Assembly (NCBI GenBank): GCA_018242045.1
Contig: JAFECR010000004.1
Span: forward strand, 5,127 to 38,141
DNA length: 33,015 nucleotides
From: Pseudomonadota bacterium
Lineage (GTDB): Bacteria; Pseudomonadota; Gammaproteobacteria; Berkiellales; Berkiellaceae
Direction: 5' to 3'
Below the pieces are notes generated by a model. The model was not told the origin of the DNA, ran no database searches, and worked only from the letters and a program-made list of their open reading frames with translations. A program made the position numbers and the translations under genes. This document shows, piece after piece, positions 6,901-15,765 of the stretch (its first letter is position 1; each line of letters opens with the position of its first letter).

Positions 6901-8991
6901 ATGTCGAGTAACGGAGCACGAGCTGTCAAGCAAAAAAAAATAACAAAAAATGACTTTTTCTATGTTCCTGTCGATCTTATTCTTCCGAATTACACAGCAT
7001 CAACGATGCTTACAAAAGAAACTTTATTTCAAGTACAAATGATCGGCAAACAATTAGAAGAATCTTGCAGCGACTTCATTAACGCAGTACGAGGGGATCT
7101 ACAAGGGCAAGTCAACCTAAATGAATTTTATTTAAAAGAACCCCTATTGTTAAAATACTCTTTTGAAACGATTGCCTTTTATATTAATGCTCATTTTGAA
7201 CATGATGAAACATTGATGGATTCTGCTCAAAAAGACTGTGATGCATTACTGAAAATTATTAATGATGATAAGGTACTTAAAGAAAAAAGTGTCCTTTTAG
7301 AAAAAAAAATATTAAACCAACTTAGCGAGGTAAATGCAAGATACTTTATTTTATCTAAATTTCCCAAATCAAAGGACAAAATAACACGTCTTATATTTAC
7401 TGCTCGTATGCTAAACAATTTAGCCTATGTTCAATATACTGTTTATTTCCTTTTAAAGCACAATTTGCCTTTCAAACAAAATCTATATAATGGCTATCAA
7501 TTACTTCAGCAAAACATAACTTTATTTGCCACCATCATTGATGAATTTCAAAAAAATGCATTGGAACTAATCAAAACTGAAAGTGATCATAACTTCAAAA
7601 TTGTAAAAACATTAAATTGGCTTACATCTTATACTCATATTTCATTGCAATTGCATAGCTTTTTTTGTCAATTTGAAAGCGCCAAGGTACTCCAGGTTAA
7701 AGCATTACAAGTATTAAACAACTTTGCTAAGCACCCTAAACGGGATCTTTATTTCGAAAAAGATGCATATGAAAAAGACTTGACTAAAACACAAAACATC
7801 CTTATGGATAAGGTTTTAAGCACCGACAATGATCAAGATCCTTTAGTGTATTTTAACAAATTGGATCAATTTTATAATGAAAATTGGAAAGGAAACTCTC
7901 CCTTATTACAAACTGCCTCTCAAAATCATACTGGCACAGTATACGCTGAGCTAGATAATGCCTTGCAAAGCCTCAGTCAATTTCAATTTTTACCAGAATC
8001 AATGCAAACACCGGAAAAATTCCAAGAGTTGCATCATCTTTTGTTTCAGTTAAAAAGATCTATTCCAAACCCGCTTAATTTTCGAGTTATAACTTTACTT
8101 ACTTATAACATCATTTATCTCATTGAAAAAGATCTCAACAATTTACACACTCAGCTAGAAATCGATAAAATTCTAAACAAAACACTCGAACCAGAAAAAC
8201 TTGCTTACGAGGAAAAGCTTTCAACGCAAAATAAAGCCAACGTATTAAACATAGAAAAAGAACAGCTTAAACAATTGGATGAATTAGCGCAAAATTTGAA
8301 TGCACAATTAAAAACTCATCAAACAACACAAAATGATTTATTTAATGCAGCAAAAGCAAAAATTACTAAAGAAAACCAAGCGCGTTTAGATGCCTTAGAC
8401 AAAGAAAAAAAACAAGAACTGTTAGAAGTTAATCAGAAAAAAAATATTTATATTGCTAACGTCACACATGATTATGTAGATAAATTTAAGCAAGCTCAAG
8501 TTGATCAAGAAACGGCTTTTAACCAACTTAAAGAAAAAAGTCTTTCTGATTATAAGCAACAACTTGCAGATAAATTAGCTACCCTTCAAAAGGAGCATCA
8601 AGATACGCAAGCTATGTTATTCGAAGCTTGTAAAGCAGAACGAGAACAATTACAGACACAATATGCTAGCAATTTAGCAACCGATCAAATACAAAAACAA
8701 ATACTAGCAAAATTGACTCATCTGAAGATAACCCATGACGAGAAAACAAAAAAGCAAGATCTCTTGGATTCAGTAACGCTTATGACAACAGAAACAATGA
8801 CACCAAGCTTTAATCGATTCGCGACACCACCGGTGACATTAACGCCATTAGCAACAACAGCGACTTTAGCAACGACAACAACGACAACAACGACAACAAC
8901 GACAACAACGACATCAGCGACATTAGCGACAACAACAACCTCCAATCTTACCTCATTAAATTCAGTAAAAAGTAAAAAGCTTGATTATTAG
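6901..8991 (+). CDS. Coiled-coil protein with Thr-rich C-terminal tail, putative effector
   Basis: Encodes 696 residues from the ATG at 6901, chosen because GAGG lies 7 bases upstream; an in-frame ATG at 6880 lacks such a site. Residues 1-420 are helical with no recognisable domain. Residues about 430-615 form a long coiled coil rich in Lys, Glu, Gln and Leu. Residues about 637-682 are mostly Thr, encoded partly by a 9-base tandem repeat, and the end is basic (SVKSKKLDY). There is no signal peptide or membrane segment. The start (MSSNG) and the FYNENWKGN motif near residue 320 match the next gene (MSTNG, FYNEQWQKMN), so the two are diverged paralogues, 26 bases apart. The architecture is common among type IV effectors of Legionellales, but no function can be assigned. 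Confidence 0.75.
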   Translation: MSSNGARAVKQKKITKNDFFYVPVDLILPNYTASTMLTKETLFQVQMIGKQLEESCSDFINAVRGDLQGQVNLNEFYLKEPLLLKYSFETIAFYINAHFEHDETLMDSAQKDCDALLKIINDDKVLKEKSVLLEKKILNQLSEVNARYFILSKFPKSKDKITRLIFTARMLNNLAYVQYTVYFLLKHNLPFKQNLYNGYQLLQQNITLFATIIDEFQKNALELIKTESDHNFKIVKTLNWLTSYTHISLQLHSFFCQFESAKVLQVKALQVLNNFAKHPKRDLYFEKDAYEKDLTKTQNILMDKVLSTDNDQDPLVYFNKLDQFYNENWKGNSPLLQTASQNHTGTVYAELDNALQSLSQFQFLPESMQTPEKFQELHHLLFQLKRSIPNPLNFRVITLLTYNIIYLIEKDLNNLHTQLEIDKILNKTLEPEKLAYEEKLSTQNKANVLNIEKEQLKQLDELAQNLNAQLKTHQTTQNDLFNAAKAKITKENQARLDALDKEKKQELLEVNQKKNIYIANVTHDYVDKFKQAQVDQETAFNQLKEKSLSDYKQQLADKLATLQKEHQDTQAMLFEACKAEREQLQTQYASNLATDQIQKQILAKLTHLKITHDEKTKKQDLLDSVTLMTTETMTPSFNRFATPPVTLTPLATTATLATTTTTTTTTTTTTTSATLATTTTSNLTSLNSVKSKKLDY
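8871..8915. repeat. In-frame 9-base tandem repeat
   Basis: Five copies of AACGACAAC (the last imperfect) encode poly-Thr near the C-terminus of the coiled-coil protein. The 9-base unit changes length without shifting the frame. The antisense open frame across it (Val-rich) is a by-product. Confidence 0.85.
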
Positions 8992-9017
8992 TAGCAATAA
9001 AATAAGGTGGATATAGC

Positions 9018-12000
9018 ATGTCAACAAATGGGGTATTAAAAGCCAAAAATAATAAAGTGAAAGCAATTGATTTAAACCCACTATTTGAAAAGTACATTCT
9101 AACTGCCAAAAGTCTATTACTAAGAGAAAAAGAAACAGCAATTAGCATATTTTTTAATCAGAACCCGACTATGTTTGACGCCTCTCTCAACGCTTTAACC
9201 GAAGCATTAGAGTTACAATTAACAATAAAATATTCAAAAAGAAGTTTCGATTACAATAAAAATCTTGAATATTTACAGCCTGGTCGATCTGAGCTAGAAG
9301 TAAATGTAAATATTTCTATCATAGAACAGAATATTCTAATTGACATCGAACAGTTTAATATAAGATACAGTTTTATTAATAGCTATATAAAAAATTGCGC
9401 AAATAAAGAGTCTGTTACTGCTTCAAATCAAAGCGAAATTGAACAATACATTGCTAAAACTTTTTCTTCTTTTTTGCCTGCTTATAATGCGTTACGCACT
9501 TTGATTATAAATAGAAAGGAACATGTAACTATTAATGGCTATCTTGCATATCAATTTATTATCCAATGTCATGCTAATTTCGAGCCATTTTTAGATAGAT
9601 ACCAAGAATATCTTGACAAGATGATACACAAAAGCACAAAAGAAACCCGTATTAAAGAATTTATAACAGAACAATACCTTGCGTACTTGTTATTTACAAT
9701 ATATTTTTATTATGATTTAAAACAAGTTACACAATGCCAAATTTCTATAAGACGCATGCTAAATTTTATTGCTCTCTTGAAAACGGAATCGACGGAAAAA
9801 GAATTAACGAAACCCTTTTTTGACTATATAGAAATTTGTAAAGTCAATTGCGAACAATTTGCTGATTCTGCTACGCAGATGGTTCCACTAGCAATTGAAT
9901 CTGAAGTTTTTGATGAAGAAACTTGTTTTAATATTTTTGAGAAATTCTATAATGAGCAATGGCAAAAAATGAATTCTTCAAATTCCTCAAATTCCTCAAA
10001 TTCCTCAAACACAACATCATTCTCTTGCCACGACTATATTCAACTATCTGATCAACTGCTAAGGTTTACAGAACATTCAAAAAGCAGTCTTAAAAAACAA
10101 ACCTTTCTTAATTGTCTTGATATTTTACAAAATTTTGCACACACAGATATCAAGCAATTAACCAATGAAATTATATTTACTGCCTCAAAACTATCATTCG
10201 AACTTAGAAAATTTTGCACCAATACATTTAAGTCTAATATCTTTAAATACTTCTTGCTTGGTGTTTTAGAACAAATTGAATCTGATATTAGAAAAACATC
10301 GTTGCTACATATCCAAAGTCAGGCTCAAGATCAGGCTCAAGCATATAAAAAACCAGTAAAACAACCCAATATTCCAAAAATCTTTCATACATTAACTGCA
10401 GTTTATCAAACCAAATACCAACAGCAAAAAATAGAATTAGAATCACAGTTACAAGCCAAAAAAGAACAATTAACGCAAAATCACATGAAAGCATTGCAAC
10501 TAATCACAGATCAACAAAAAAAGGCGATAGACTCACAAGAAAAAGATAATAGCAACACATTAAAACTTGCTGAAATTAAGTATAACCAGGGATTAGAGAA
10601 AGCCAAAGCAGACGCAAACCAAGCTGCCTTGTTGCATAAAGAAAATAGCGAAACAAAATACAAACAAAAATTACATGAACTTGAAGAAAAATTCAAAGAA
10701 TTGAAAGTTGAATACAGATTCAGTGAGCAACATGATGATCTTGATTTAGCTTATGCCAATGAGGTACAACTTAAAAATCAAGAGCACCAGCAACTTCTTA
10801 ATACTATTCAAAAAGAACATGATTCTTGGAAAGAAAATGCTTTAAAACAATATGAAGCCAGAAACCTTCAAAGTCTTCATATTCAAGACCAAGATCAAGA
10901 AGCTGAAGCTGAAGCTGAAGCTGAATTTGAGGATAAGATTGAGACAAATCAGAGTATCCGAAAAAGTGTTTTGACTGCTAAACAAAAATCAACCATCTCT
11001 CCTACAAAATCAACAAACTTTAAGAAACCAGCTACCCCGACTTCACCTAAACCCCCGAAAATACCAACAAAATCGCAAAAATCCGTAAAATCTCCAAATT
11101 CGTCACCAAGACCACTTGGATCAATCCATAAATTAGTTTGTCGCGGCAGATACAAGATCCGAGAAGATGCACAGAAAATTCTAAAATTACTAGAATATTT
11201 TGGCTTAGAAGCTTACGCTCAAGGAGAATGCGTATTAAATCTATTACATGGCAAACCCTCCAATATCACTACCGTCATTATTAATTGTGAACAGAAAGAT
11301 CTACCTAAAGAGTTGCTAAAATTCTTAGATAAATTTCAGTTAACTAAAGGTAGGCTTATCTTTAGTAATATTGTATTAAAGTGCCATCCCTGGGGAAACG
11401 ATATAACTACTTTTCTCTCACAAGCACTTATCCCTCAATATGCTTTTCTATATACTTCGCTTGGTTTTGTATACATTAGTCACATTCCTTTTTTTGCTTT
11501 AAAAGATCCTGAATTGTCTCTAAATGAAAATTATAAGGTACTATTACAAACGCCTGGTGAGGTATTAAGCGTAATATCGTTTGCAAGCTTTTTATTAAAG
11601 GAAATTCCTAGTCCCATATTTTCAGCACTCACAAATAACGCTCATCATACTTTTGAAATATCACTTCAGGAATATTTATTAGCGCTTCAGAACATTTTTG
11701 TTTGTCCCTGGAGCATACAAAAACTCCAACATATTATCGACAAAAAATTATTTTCAATCGTGTTTCCATCAATAACTATCCATCAGCAATCATTGCACAC
11801 ACCAAAATTATTGGCATTTTGGCGTATTAAATTAAAGGAATTTAATACGCAACTAATTTCTTACCCTCATATTGACTGCAGGATTTTACCTTTATTTTTA
11901 TTGGTTGATTATTTACAAAATGAAAACTCTGATACAAACACCATTACGACTATTATTGATAACTTTATATTTAAATTTAAAACCGTTGATTTAGATCAAA

Positions 12001-12329
12001 GACAGCAAATATTTGCACTCTTTCAAATCTATCAAGGCGAATTTAGACAATTTGAATTGAATAATTCACAATCACAAAAACCACTGCCTTATGATCATTT
12101 AACACCTTATGTATACTCAGAATCATATGTTTCTTCCGAATATTATGCAACATCAGCATCTTACATAGCGCCAGTACCTTATGTATCTTCAACACCTTAT
12201 TACTATGATGCTTCAACGGCATCTTACTTACCGTATTATCAAGGTACAACACAGCAAAGGGTTGAAAACAATTTACTACCTTCAAATAATTCAGCACCAA
12301 CGCCAAACACAAATAATTTAAGGAATTAA
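9018..12329 (+). CDS. Large coiled-coil protein with degenerate poly(A) polymerase/CCA-transferase-like domain
   Basis: Encodes 1103 residues; AAGGTGG lies 10 bases before the ATG. Order of parts: helical N-terminal half related to the preceding protein (1-450), Asn-Ser repeat (about 319-330), coiled coil (about 455-618), Glu-Ala repeat (about 625-636), basic Pro/Ser/Lys linker (648-698), a domain at about 709-905, further helices, and a Tyr/Ser-rich tail (about 1033-1085). The 709-905 domain reads like the head of PcnB-type class II nucleotidyltransferases: KIREDAQKILKLLEYFG, then EAYAQGECVLNLLHGKP, and later a DPELSLNENYKVLLQTPGEV segment matching the family's NPE...EDPVRMLRA region. The catalytic DxD is replaced by Asn749-Ile-Thr751, so it is probably not an active polymerase. 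It has no signal peptide; it is likely a secreted effector or RNA-binding pseudoenzyme. Confidence 0.72.
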   Translation: MSTNGVLKAKNNKVKAIDLNPLFEKYILTAKSLLLREKETAISIFFNQNPTMFDASLNALTEALELQLTIKYSKRSFDYNKNLEYLQPGRSELEVNVNISIIEQNILIDIEQFNIRYSFINSYIKNCANKESVTASNQSEIEQYIAKTFSSFLPAYNALRTLIINRKEHVTINGYLAYQFIIQCHANFEPFLDRYQEYLDKMIHKSTKETRIKEFITEQYLAYLLFTIYFYYDLKQVTQCQISIRRMLNFIALLKTESTEKELTKPFFDYIEICKVNCEQFADSATQMVPLAIESEVFDEETCFNIFEKFYNEQWQKMNSSNSSNSSNSSNTTSFSCHDYIQLSDQLLRFTEHSKSSLKKQTFLNCLDILQNFAHTDIKQLTNEIIFTASKLSFELRKFCTNTFKSNIFKYFLLGVLEQIESDIRKTSLLHIQSQAQDQAQAYKKPVKQPNIPKIFHTLTAVYQTKYQQQKIELESQLQAKKEQLTQNHMKALQLITDQQKKAIDSQEKDNSNTLKLAEIKYNQGLEKAKADANQAALLHKENSETKYKQKLHELEEKFKELKVEYRFSEQHDDLDLAYANEVQLKNQEHQQLLNTIQKEHDSWKENALKQYEARNLQSLHIQDQDQEAEAEAEAEFEDKIETNQSIRKSVLTAKQKSTISPTKSTNFKKPATPTSPKPPKIPTKSQKSVKSPNSSPRPLGSIHKLVCRGRYKIREDAQKILKLLEYFGLEAYAQGECVLNLLHGKPSNITTVIINCEQKDLPKELLKFLDKFQLTKGRLIFSNIVLKCHPWGNDITTFLSQALIPQYAFLYTSLGFVYISHIPFFALKDPELSLNENYKVLLQTPGEVLSVISFASFLLKEIPSPIFSALTNNAHHTFEISLQEYLLALQNIFVCPWSIQKLQHIIDKKLFSIVFPSITIHQQSLHTPKLLAFWRIKLKEFNTQLISYPHIDCRILPLFLLVDYLQNENSDTNTITTIIDNFIFKFKTVDLDQRQQIFALFQIYQGEFRQFELNNSQSQKPLPYDHLTPYVYSESYVSSEYYATSASYIAPVPYVSSTPYYYDASTASYLPYYQGTTQQRVENNLLPSNNSAPTPNTNNLRN
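9972..10007. repeat. In-frame 9-base tandem repeat
   Basis: Four copies of AATTCCTCA (the first with one mismatch) encode Asn-Ser-Ser repeats in the large coiled-coil protein, beside the conserved FYNEQW motif. Confidence 0.85.
10899..10922. repeat. In-frame hexanucleotide repeat
   Basis: Four perfect copies of GAAGCT encode alternating Glu-Ala between the coiled coil and the basic linker of the large protein. Confidence 0.85.
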
Positions 12330-12334
12330 TATGC

Positions 12335-13384
12335 CTATGCTGTCCTTTGTAGAAATTGATCTAAAGCACATGCATGCTTTTTACAGTTAGGAATGATAAG
12401 TGCTTTTCCATTATAGGTAACTTTTACATAGTAATCGTGATTTTTATTTTCATATAATGAAAAATTAAGATCTGAATTATATTGCGGGTATTCGTGTGTA
12501 GGTGTGCCCATGGCGCTTAAAGTGCTTAATAAGGTACTATCATGCGCCAATATAAGCACGTATTTTAAAGACGTTTTACTAGCGGCTTGTCGCAAGTAAT
12601 TGTTTATAATTACCTTCAATTTACCTGAGCCTGCCTCGCCAATTACTTTGTGCTTATATTTTTCTACCATTATCCATTGACTTACCTTGATAATCTGGGA
12701 AATATCATCTTGGGATAAACCCTGGGGCAGTGGCATTTTATGTAAACGATAAATATACAGCGTATCTCCTAATCCACTCAGCGTATTTAGTTTTTTTATG
12801 TCTATACCAGTTGCTTTACTCCAAGTGGGATATTTATCTTCTAATTGTGCGTTTAATGCCAACCATTGTTTGCTTTGATAAACATGCTGTTTAATGAGCG
12901 CTTCGTATTGTTGAGAATCGTCCACCTTTAACAATAACGGATCTTGTTCCTGCAAGGCAGTATGAATCGGGATCGGCTGAAAGCCATTGGGTAAGCTGCT
13001 CTCGCCTTTTAGCATCGGTCCTGTGCCCATTGGAAATAAACCAAGTAATATCGATTGAGCACTTTGTATTGTGCGATCATAGTCTGTTGAACGCACGTAA
13101 ATCTCATCTTGGTGATACTTAGCTGATATAAGATGTTTTTCCTCTATATATTTTTTCCTTAAGCTCACACCAAATTCATAACAGGCCCGCATACCTTCTG
13201 GTGTTAACTGCCCCAATCCTTCAGGCCAATACGCTGGCGCAGCGGGAAGACCATGCAACGGCGTTCTATCCCCATGACGAACAATATCTAGTGCAAAAAT
13301 GAGCTTTTCATCTTCTTTTTTTGTAAATGCGCAGCAAAAAATTAAAACAATAAACACAACACAGCTTGCAAGATAACTGCGCAT
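12335..13384 (-). CDS. Exported histidine acid phosphatase (major acid phosphatase/phytase-like)
   Basis: Encodes 349 residues. An N-terminal hydrophobic stretch (residues 5-20) followed by a charged region is a signal peptide, so the enzyme is periplasmic or secreted. The catalytic motif RHGDRTP (Arg36-His37...Pro42) carries the phosphohistidine, and HDSTL (His281-Asp282) supplies the proton donor; both define branch 2 of the histidine phosphatase superfamily. The length matches the roughly 350-residue major acid phosphatase of Legionella and eukaryotic-type prostatic acid phosphatases. Likely action is phosphomonoester hydrolysis at acid pH, with possible host or nutrient substrates. The stop lies only 5 bases from the end of the convergent coiled-coil gene, with no hairpin between them. 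Confidence 0.92.
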   Translation of the reverse strand: MRSYLASCVVFIVLIFCCAFTKKEDEKLIFALDIVRHGDRTPLHGLPAAPAYWPEGLGQLTPEGMRACYEFGVSLRKKYIEEKHLISAKYHQDEIYVRSTDYDRTIQSAQSILLGLFPMGTGPMLKGESSLPNGFQPIPIHTALQEQDPLLLKVDDSQQYEALIKQHVYQSKQWLALNAQLEDKYPTWSKATGIDIKKLNTLSGLGDTLYIYRLHKMPLPQGLSQDDISQIIKVSQWIMVEKYKHKVIGEAGSGKLKVIINNYLRQAASKTSLKYVLILAHDSTLLSTLSAMGTPTHEYPQYNSDLNFSLYENKNHDYYVKVTYNGKALIIPNCKKHACALDQFLQRTA

Positions 13385-13499
13385 ACTCTTTTTTCCTCAT
13401 CTTATTTAGTGAATTCCAAGTAAAACACAGAACAACGAATTTAACATTCAGCAAATTATCATATAAATATAACTAACTTTTTATAATCATAATACATGT

Positions 13500-13534
13500 C
13501 TGTCCTCAATCCTTTTGATGACTGTCCTCAATCC
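13500..13534. promoter_or_regulatory. Pair of 13-base direct repeats, candidate operator
   Basis: CTGTCCTCAATCC occurs perfectly at 13500-13512 and 13522-13534. The 22-base period is two helical turns, so a dimer could bind one DNA face. The pair lies upstream (about -106 to -72) of the promoter at 13571-13599 and between divergent genes, so it could act on either. Confidence 0.45.
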
Positions 13535-13570
13535 TCTGCATTATGAAATTGCCTTAAATTCTCGCCTAGA

Positions 13571-13599
13571 TTGACTCTAGCACCAAAGATTGCTATAAG
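13571..13599 (+). promoter_or_regulatory. Strong sigma-70-type promoter with extended -10
   Basis: TTGACT (13571-13576) and TATAAG (13594-13599) are 5 of 6 matches each at 17-base spacing, with TGC directly before the -10, giving the extended TGn element. It would start a leader of about 75 bases in front of the gene at 13681. Confidence 0.6.
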
Positions 13600-13680
13600 C
13601 CTAACCCAATAATTAATTTGCGTGCGTCATTGCGCTTTTAAGCAACTAAGCACAATGCCTTTCCTGGGGGGGAAATTATT

Positions 13681-15714
13681 GTGAAAGAATCATTAAAAGG
13701 AGCCTATTCAAAGAGTCTTGAGTTTGTAAGCTCGTATTTCAAATGCGAAACATTGCCTGTGCTTATAGCAGATGATAATGATGCAACAGCAGTAAGGGAG
13801 TATGTCGAATACACCCATACTACCCAAATTGGTAATACAAAAACGCATCATTATCTAACATGGCTACTTCGCCCAACCACACTCGATGTCCAAAATGATT
13901 TTCACAACTTTTTGACAAGATATTTTGTTACTGAGATGGCAGATGCATTTAGAACTCCTGAAGATAAGCCTTTAGAATATCTTATTAATCTTTTCAAACA
14001 CTTTGTTTGCGACAATGATATTGAACCAAAAACGTTAAGTGAAATTAAGATAGCCGATCTACCCAGGCAATTAAGATCTCAACAAGTAACAACAGCGCAT
14101 TCTAAAGAAAGTAACGTATATACAAATCCAACAAAGCTTTTTAATAAAGAATATGAAAATTGGCATATAAACAAGGGATTTTTTGAACAAAAACGTGTTA
14201 CTCTTAACGGCGTTTCCTATCCTATGGTTAGGAAAGACAATCTTAATTTAGGCATAATATTAAAGAAACAAAATCTTGAACCTGTGCTAAGAGCTTTAAT
14301 TAAATTGTGGATAATTCATCAAGTTGTAACACAATATGAAATCGAAGATCTTAAGAACAATGACTTCTTTAATGAAGAATCGCTGGATAAAACCCTAGAA
14401 AATTTACAAACGCAAATTCAAGGCAACCTTGTACATCTACTTCAGCTTTTGCCAAGTGAACGAATTGCATTAGCGCAAAAGGCGCATGTCAACAATCGAT
14501 TTACTTTATCACCATTCATGTACCAGCTAAGCCAGCGTATTGCCTTTGTTAAATTATTTACTGGCTTAGCAACATATGATATTCATCAAAATACGGATCC
14601 ACATTTAAAGCTTTATCAAAAATGGTATTTCTATTTTCAAAGCTATATAAATTTAAGCTTATCAATCCATTTGCTAAGTATTTGTAAAAGAAATTTTATT
14701 AAAGCAAAATCAACTTTAAAAAAATTCAGCTCAGCTAAAAAAAATCTCTGGGCACTTTGCAAAGGATATTTTAGATTAATATTGTCTCTTTATACCTTAC
14801 TTTGGCTGCCTTTTATCGCTGCCTATTTTGCAATGATTGGGATTACTTCTTTGCCCTTTTCTATTTTAAGAAAAGTATTTCGAATTAGCTTTGGCGGCCT
14901 TGTTGATAAAATACTAACAGGATTTGAAGCTGTCAAAGATCTTGCGCTTGGCAGCATCATGTTCACATTTTCTTTTAATGCGCTCTCATTAATAGCTACA
15001 ACCTATTTTCCATTAAGTGTTACTATTGGTTCAAGTGTGGCATTTTATACGATTGTTTTGCTATTTAGCCCTATCTTAATATGGGGAATAATTGGACATT
15101 TTGTTGATACCTATCCTAGGTGGGAGCGCATCAATGGCGTTTGGGTTCATAAAACTGAAAGTGATTTAAGCGCTGCTTTAAGATCAATTGGAACTTTGAC
15201 TAGCCATGCTTTAGTCGGACTTCATAGTTTTATTGCATTTACAGGGCTTATAGGCTATTCAACCGTGGCTTTTGTGAGTTTTTTAATATATAAATTAAAT
15301 CATAATGTTACACAAAAATTGTTAGCAAGTGCCACACTGGTTGATCAAAAAATGAATTTGAATCATTCAGCCAAATTTAAAAAACATTTGAATGAACTGC
15401 AGTCAAAACTTGCTACCAACACATGCAGCGATACAGATAAAGAACTGTTAGTCACTTTAACCAAATGCCAATTAAATGATCAATCCAAAAAAGATCTACA
15501 AGCCTTTATGACAGCTAAAGTAGAAGACACCACCGTTGTGGAAAGGAGCATTTATCGCATCGCTTTAACTCAAATCCACAAAGAAACCTATCTACCTTCA
15601 TGGAAATTGGTACAAAAGCTTCACAATGAAGTAAAACCAGAAAACGCTGAACTTAAAACCTCAGTTGAGGCATTGCATCAAATTTACAGCACACGATTGG
15701 CAAGCATCGTGTAA
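13681..15714 (+). CDS. Large membrane protein with about four transmembrane segments, unknown function
   Basis: Encodes 677 residues from a GTG start, with a GGGGGGG run (13666-13672) as ribosome binding site. I do not recognise a family. Residues 1-360 are soluble and helical. Hydrophobic segments at about 365-390, 422-445, 447-475 and 508-535 form a central membrane block, and residues 540-677 are soluble and helical. There is no signal peptide. A nine-codon frame (ATG at 13655) ends in TGA overlapping the GTG as GTGA, which could couple translation. The gene has a strong own promoter and an intrinsic terminator. Two large soluble flanks around a central membrane hairpin are seen in some Legionella and Coxiella effectors that insert in host membranes, but this is only a resemblance. 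Confidence 0.75.
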   Translation: MKESLKGAYSKSLEFVSSYFKCETLPVLIADDNDATAVREYVEYTHTTQIGNTKTHHYLTWLLRPTTLDVQNDFHNFLTRYFVTEMADAFRTPEDKPLEYLINLFKHFVCDNDIEPKTLSEIKIADLPRQLRSQQVTTAHSKESNVYTNPTKLFNKEYENWHINKGFFEQKRVTLNGVSYPMVRKDNLNLGIILKKQNLEPVLRALIKLWIIHQVVTQYEIEDLKNNDFFNEESLDKTLENLQTQIQGNLVHLLQLLPSERIALAQKAHVNNRFTLSPFMYQLSQRIAFVKLFTGLATYDIHQNTDPHLKLYQKWYFYFQSYINLSLSIHLLSICKRNFIKAKSTLKKFSSAKKNLWALCKGYFRLILSLYTLLWLPFIAAYFAMIGITSLPFSILRKVFRISFGGLVDKILTGFEAVKDLALGSIMFTFSFNALSLIATTYFPLSVTIGSSVAFYTIVLLFSPILIWGIIGHFVDTYPRWERINGVWVHKTESDLSAALRSIGTLTSHALVGLHSFIAFTGLIGYSTVAFVSFLIYKLNHNVTQKLLASATLVDQKMNLNHSAKFKKHLNELQSKLATNTCSDTDKELLVTLTKCQLNDQSKKDLQAFMTAKVEDTTVVERSIYRIALTQIHKETYLPSWKLVQKLHNEVKPENAELKTSVEALHQIYSTRLASIV

Positions 15715-15727
15715 ATAAATTTTTCTC

Positions 15728-15765
15728 AAAGCCTTCTTTACTCAGTGAGAAGCAGAAGGCTTTTT
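15728..15765 (+). terminator. Intrinsic terminator of the membrane protein gene
   Basis: AAAGCCTTCT (15728-15737) pairs with AGAAGGCTTT (15754-15763), and the T run extends to 15765. The right arm lies in the last codons of the convergent ankyrin gene, so coding end and terminator overlap. Confidence 0.65.

Noticed and set aside
8718..8945. Minus-strand open frame rich in Val
   Set aside because: It is the antisense of the Thr-coding tandem repeat in the coiled-coil gene; composition follows from the repeat and no ribosome binding site is present.
13620..13650. CGTCATTGCG followed by CTTTTAAGCAA, resembling half of the CGTCATTGCGAG palindrome
   Set aside because: Only one arm with about ten identical bases is present and no inverted partner is found nearby; it may be chance.
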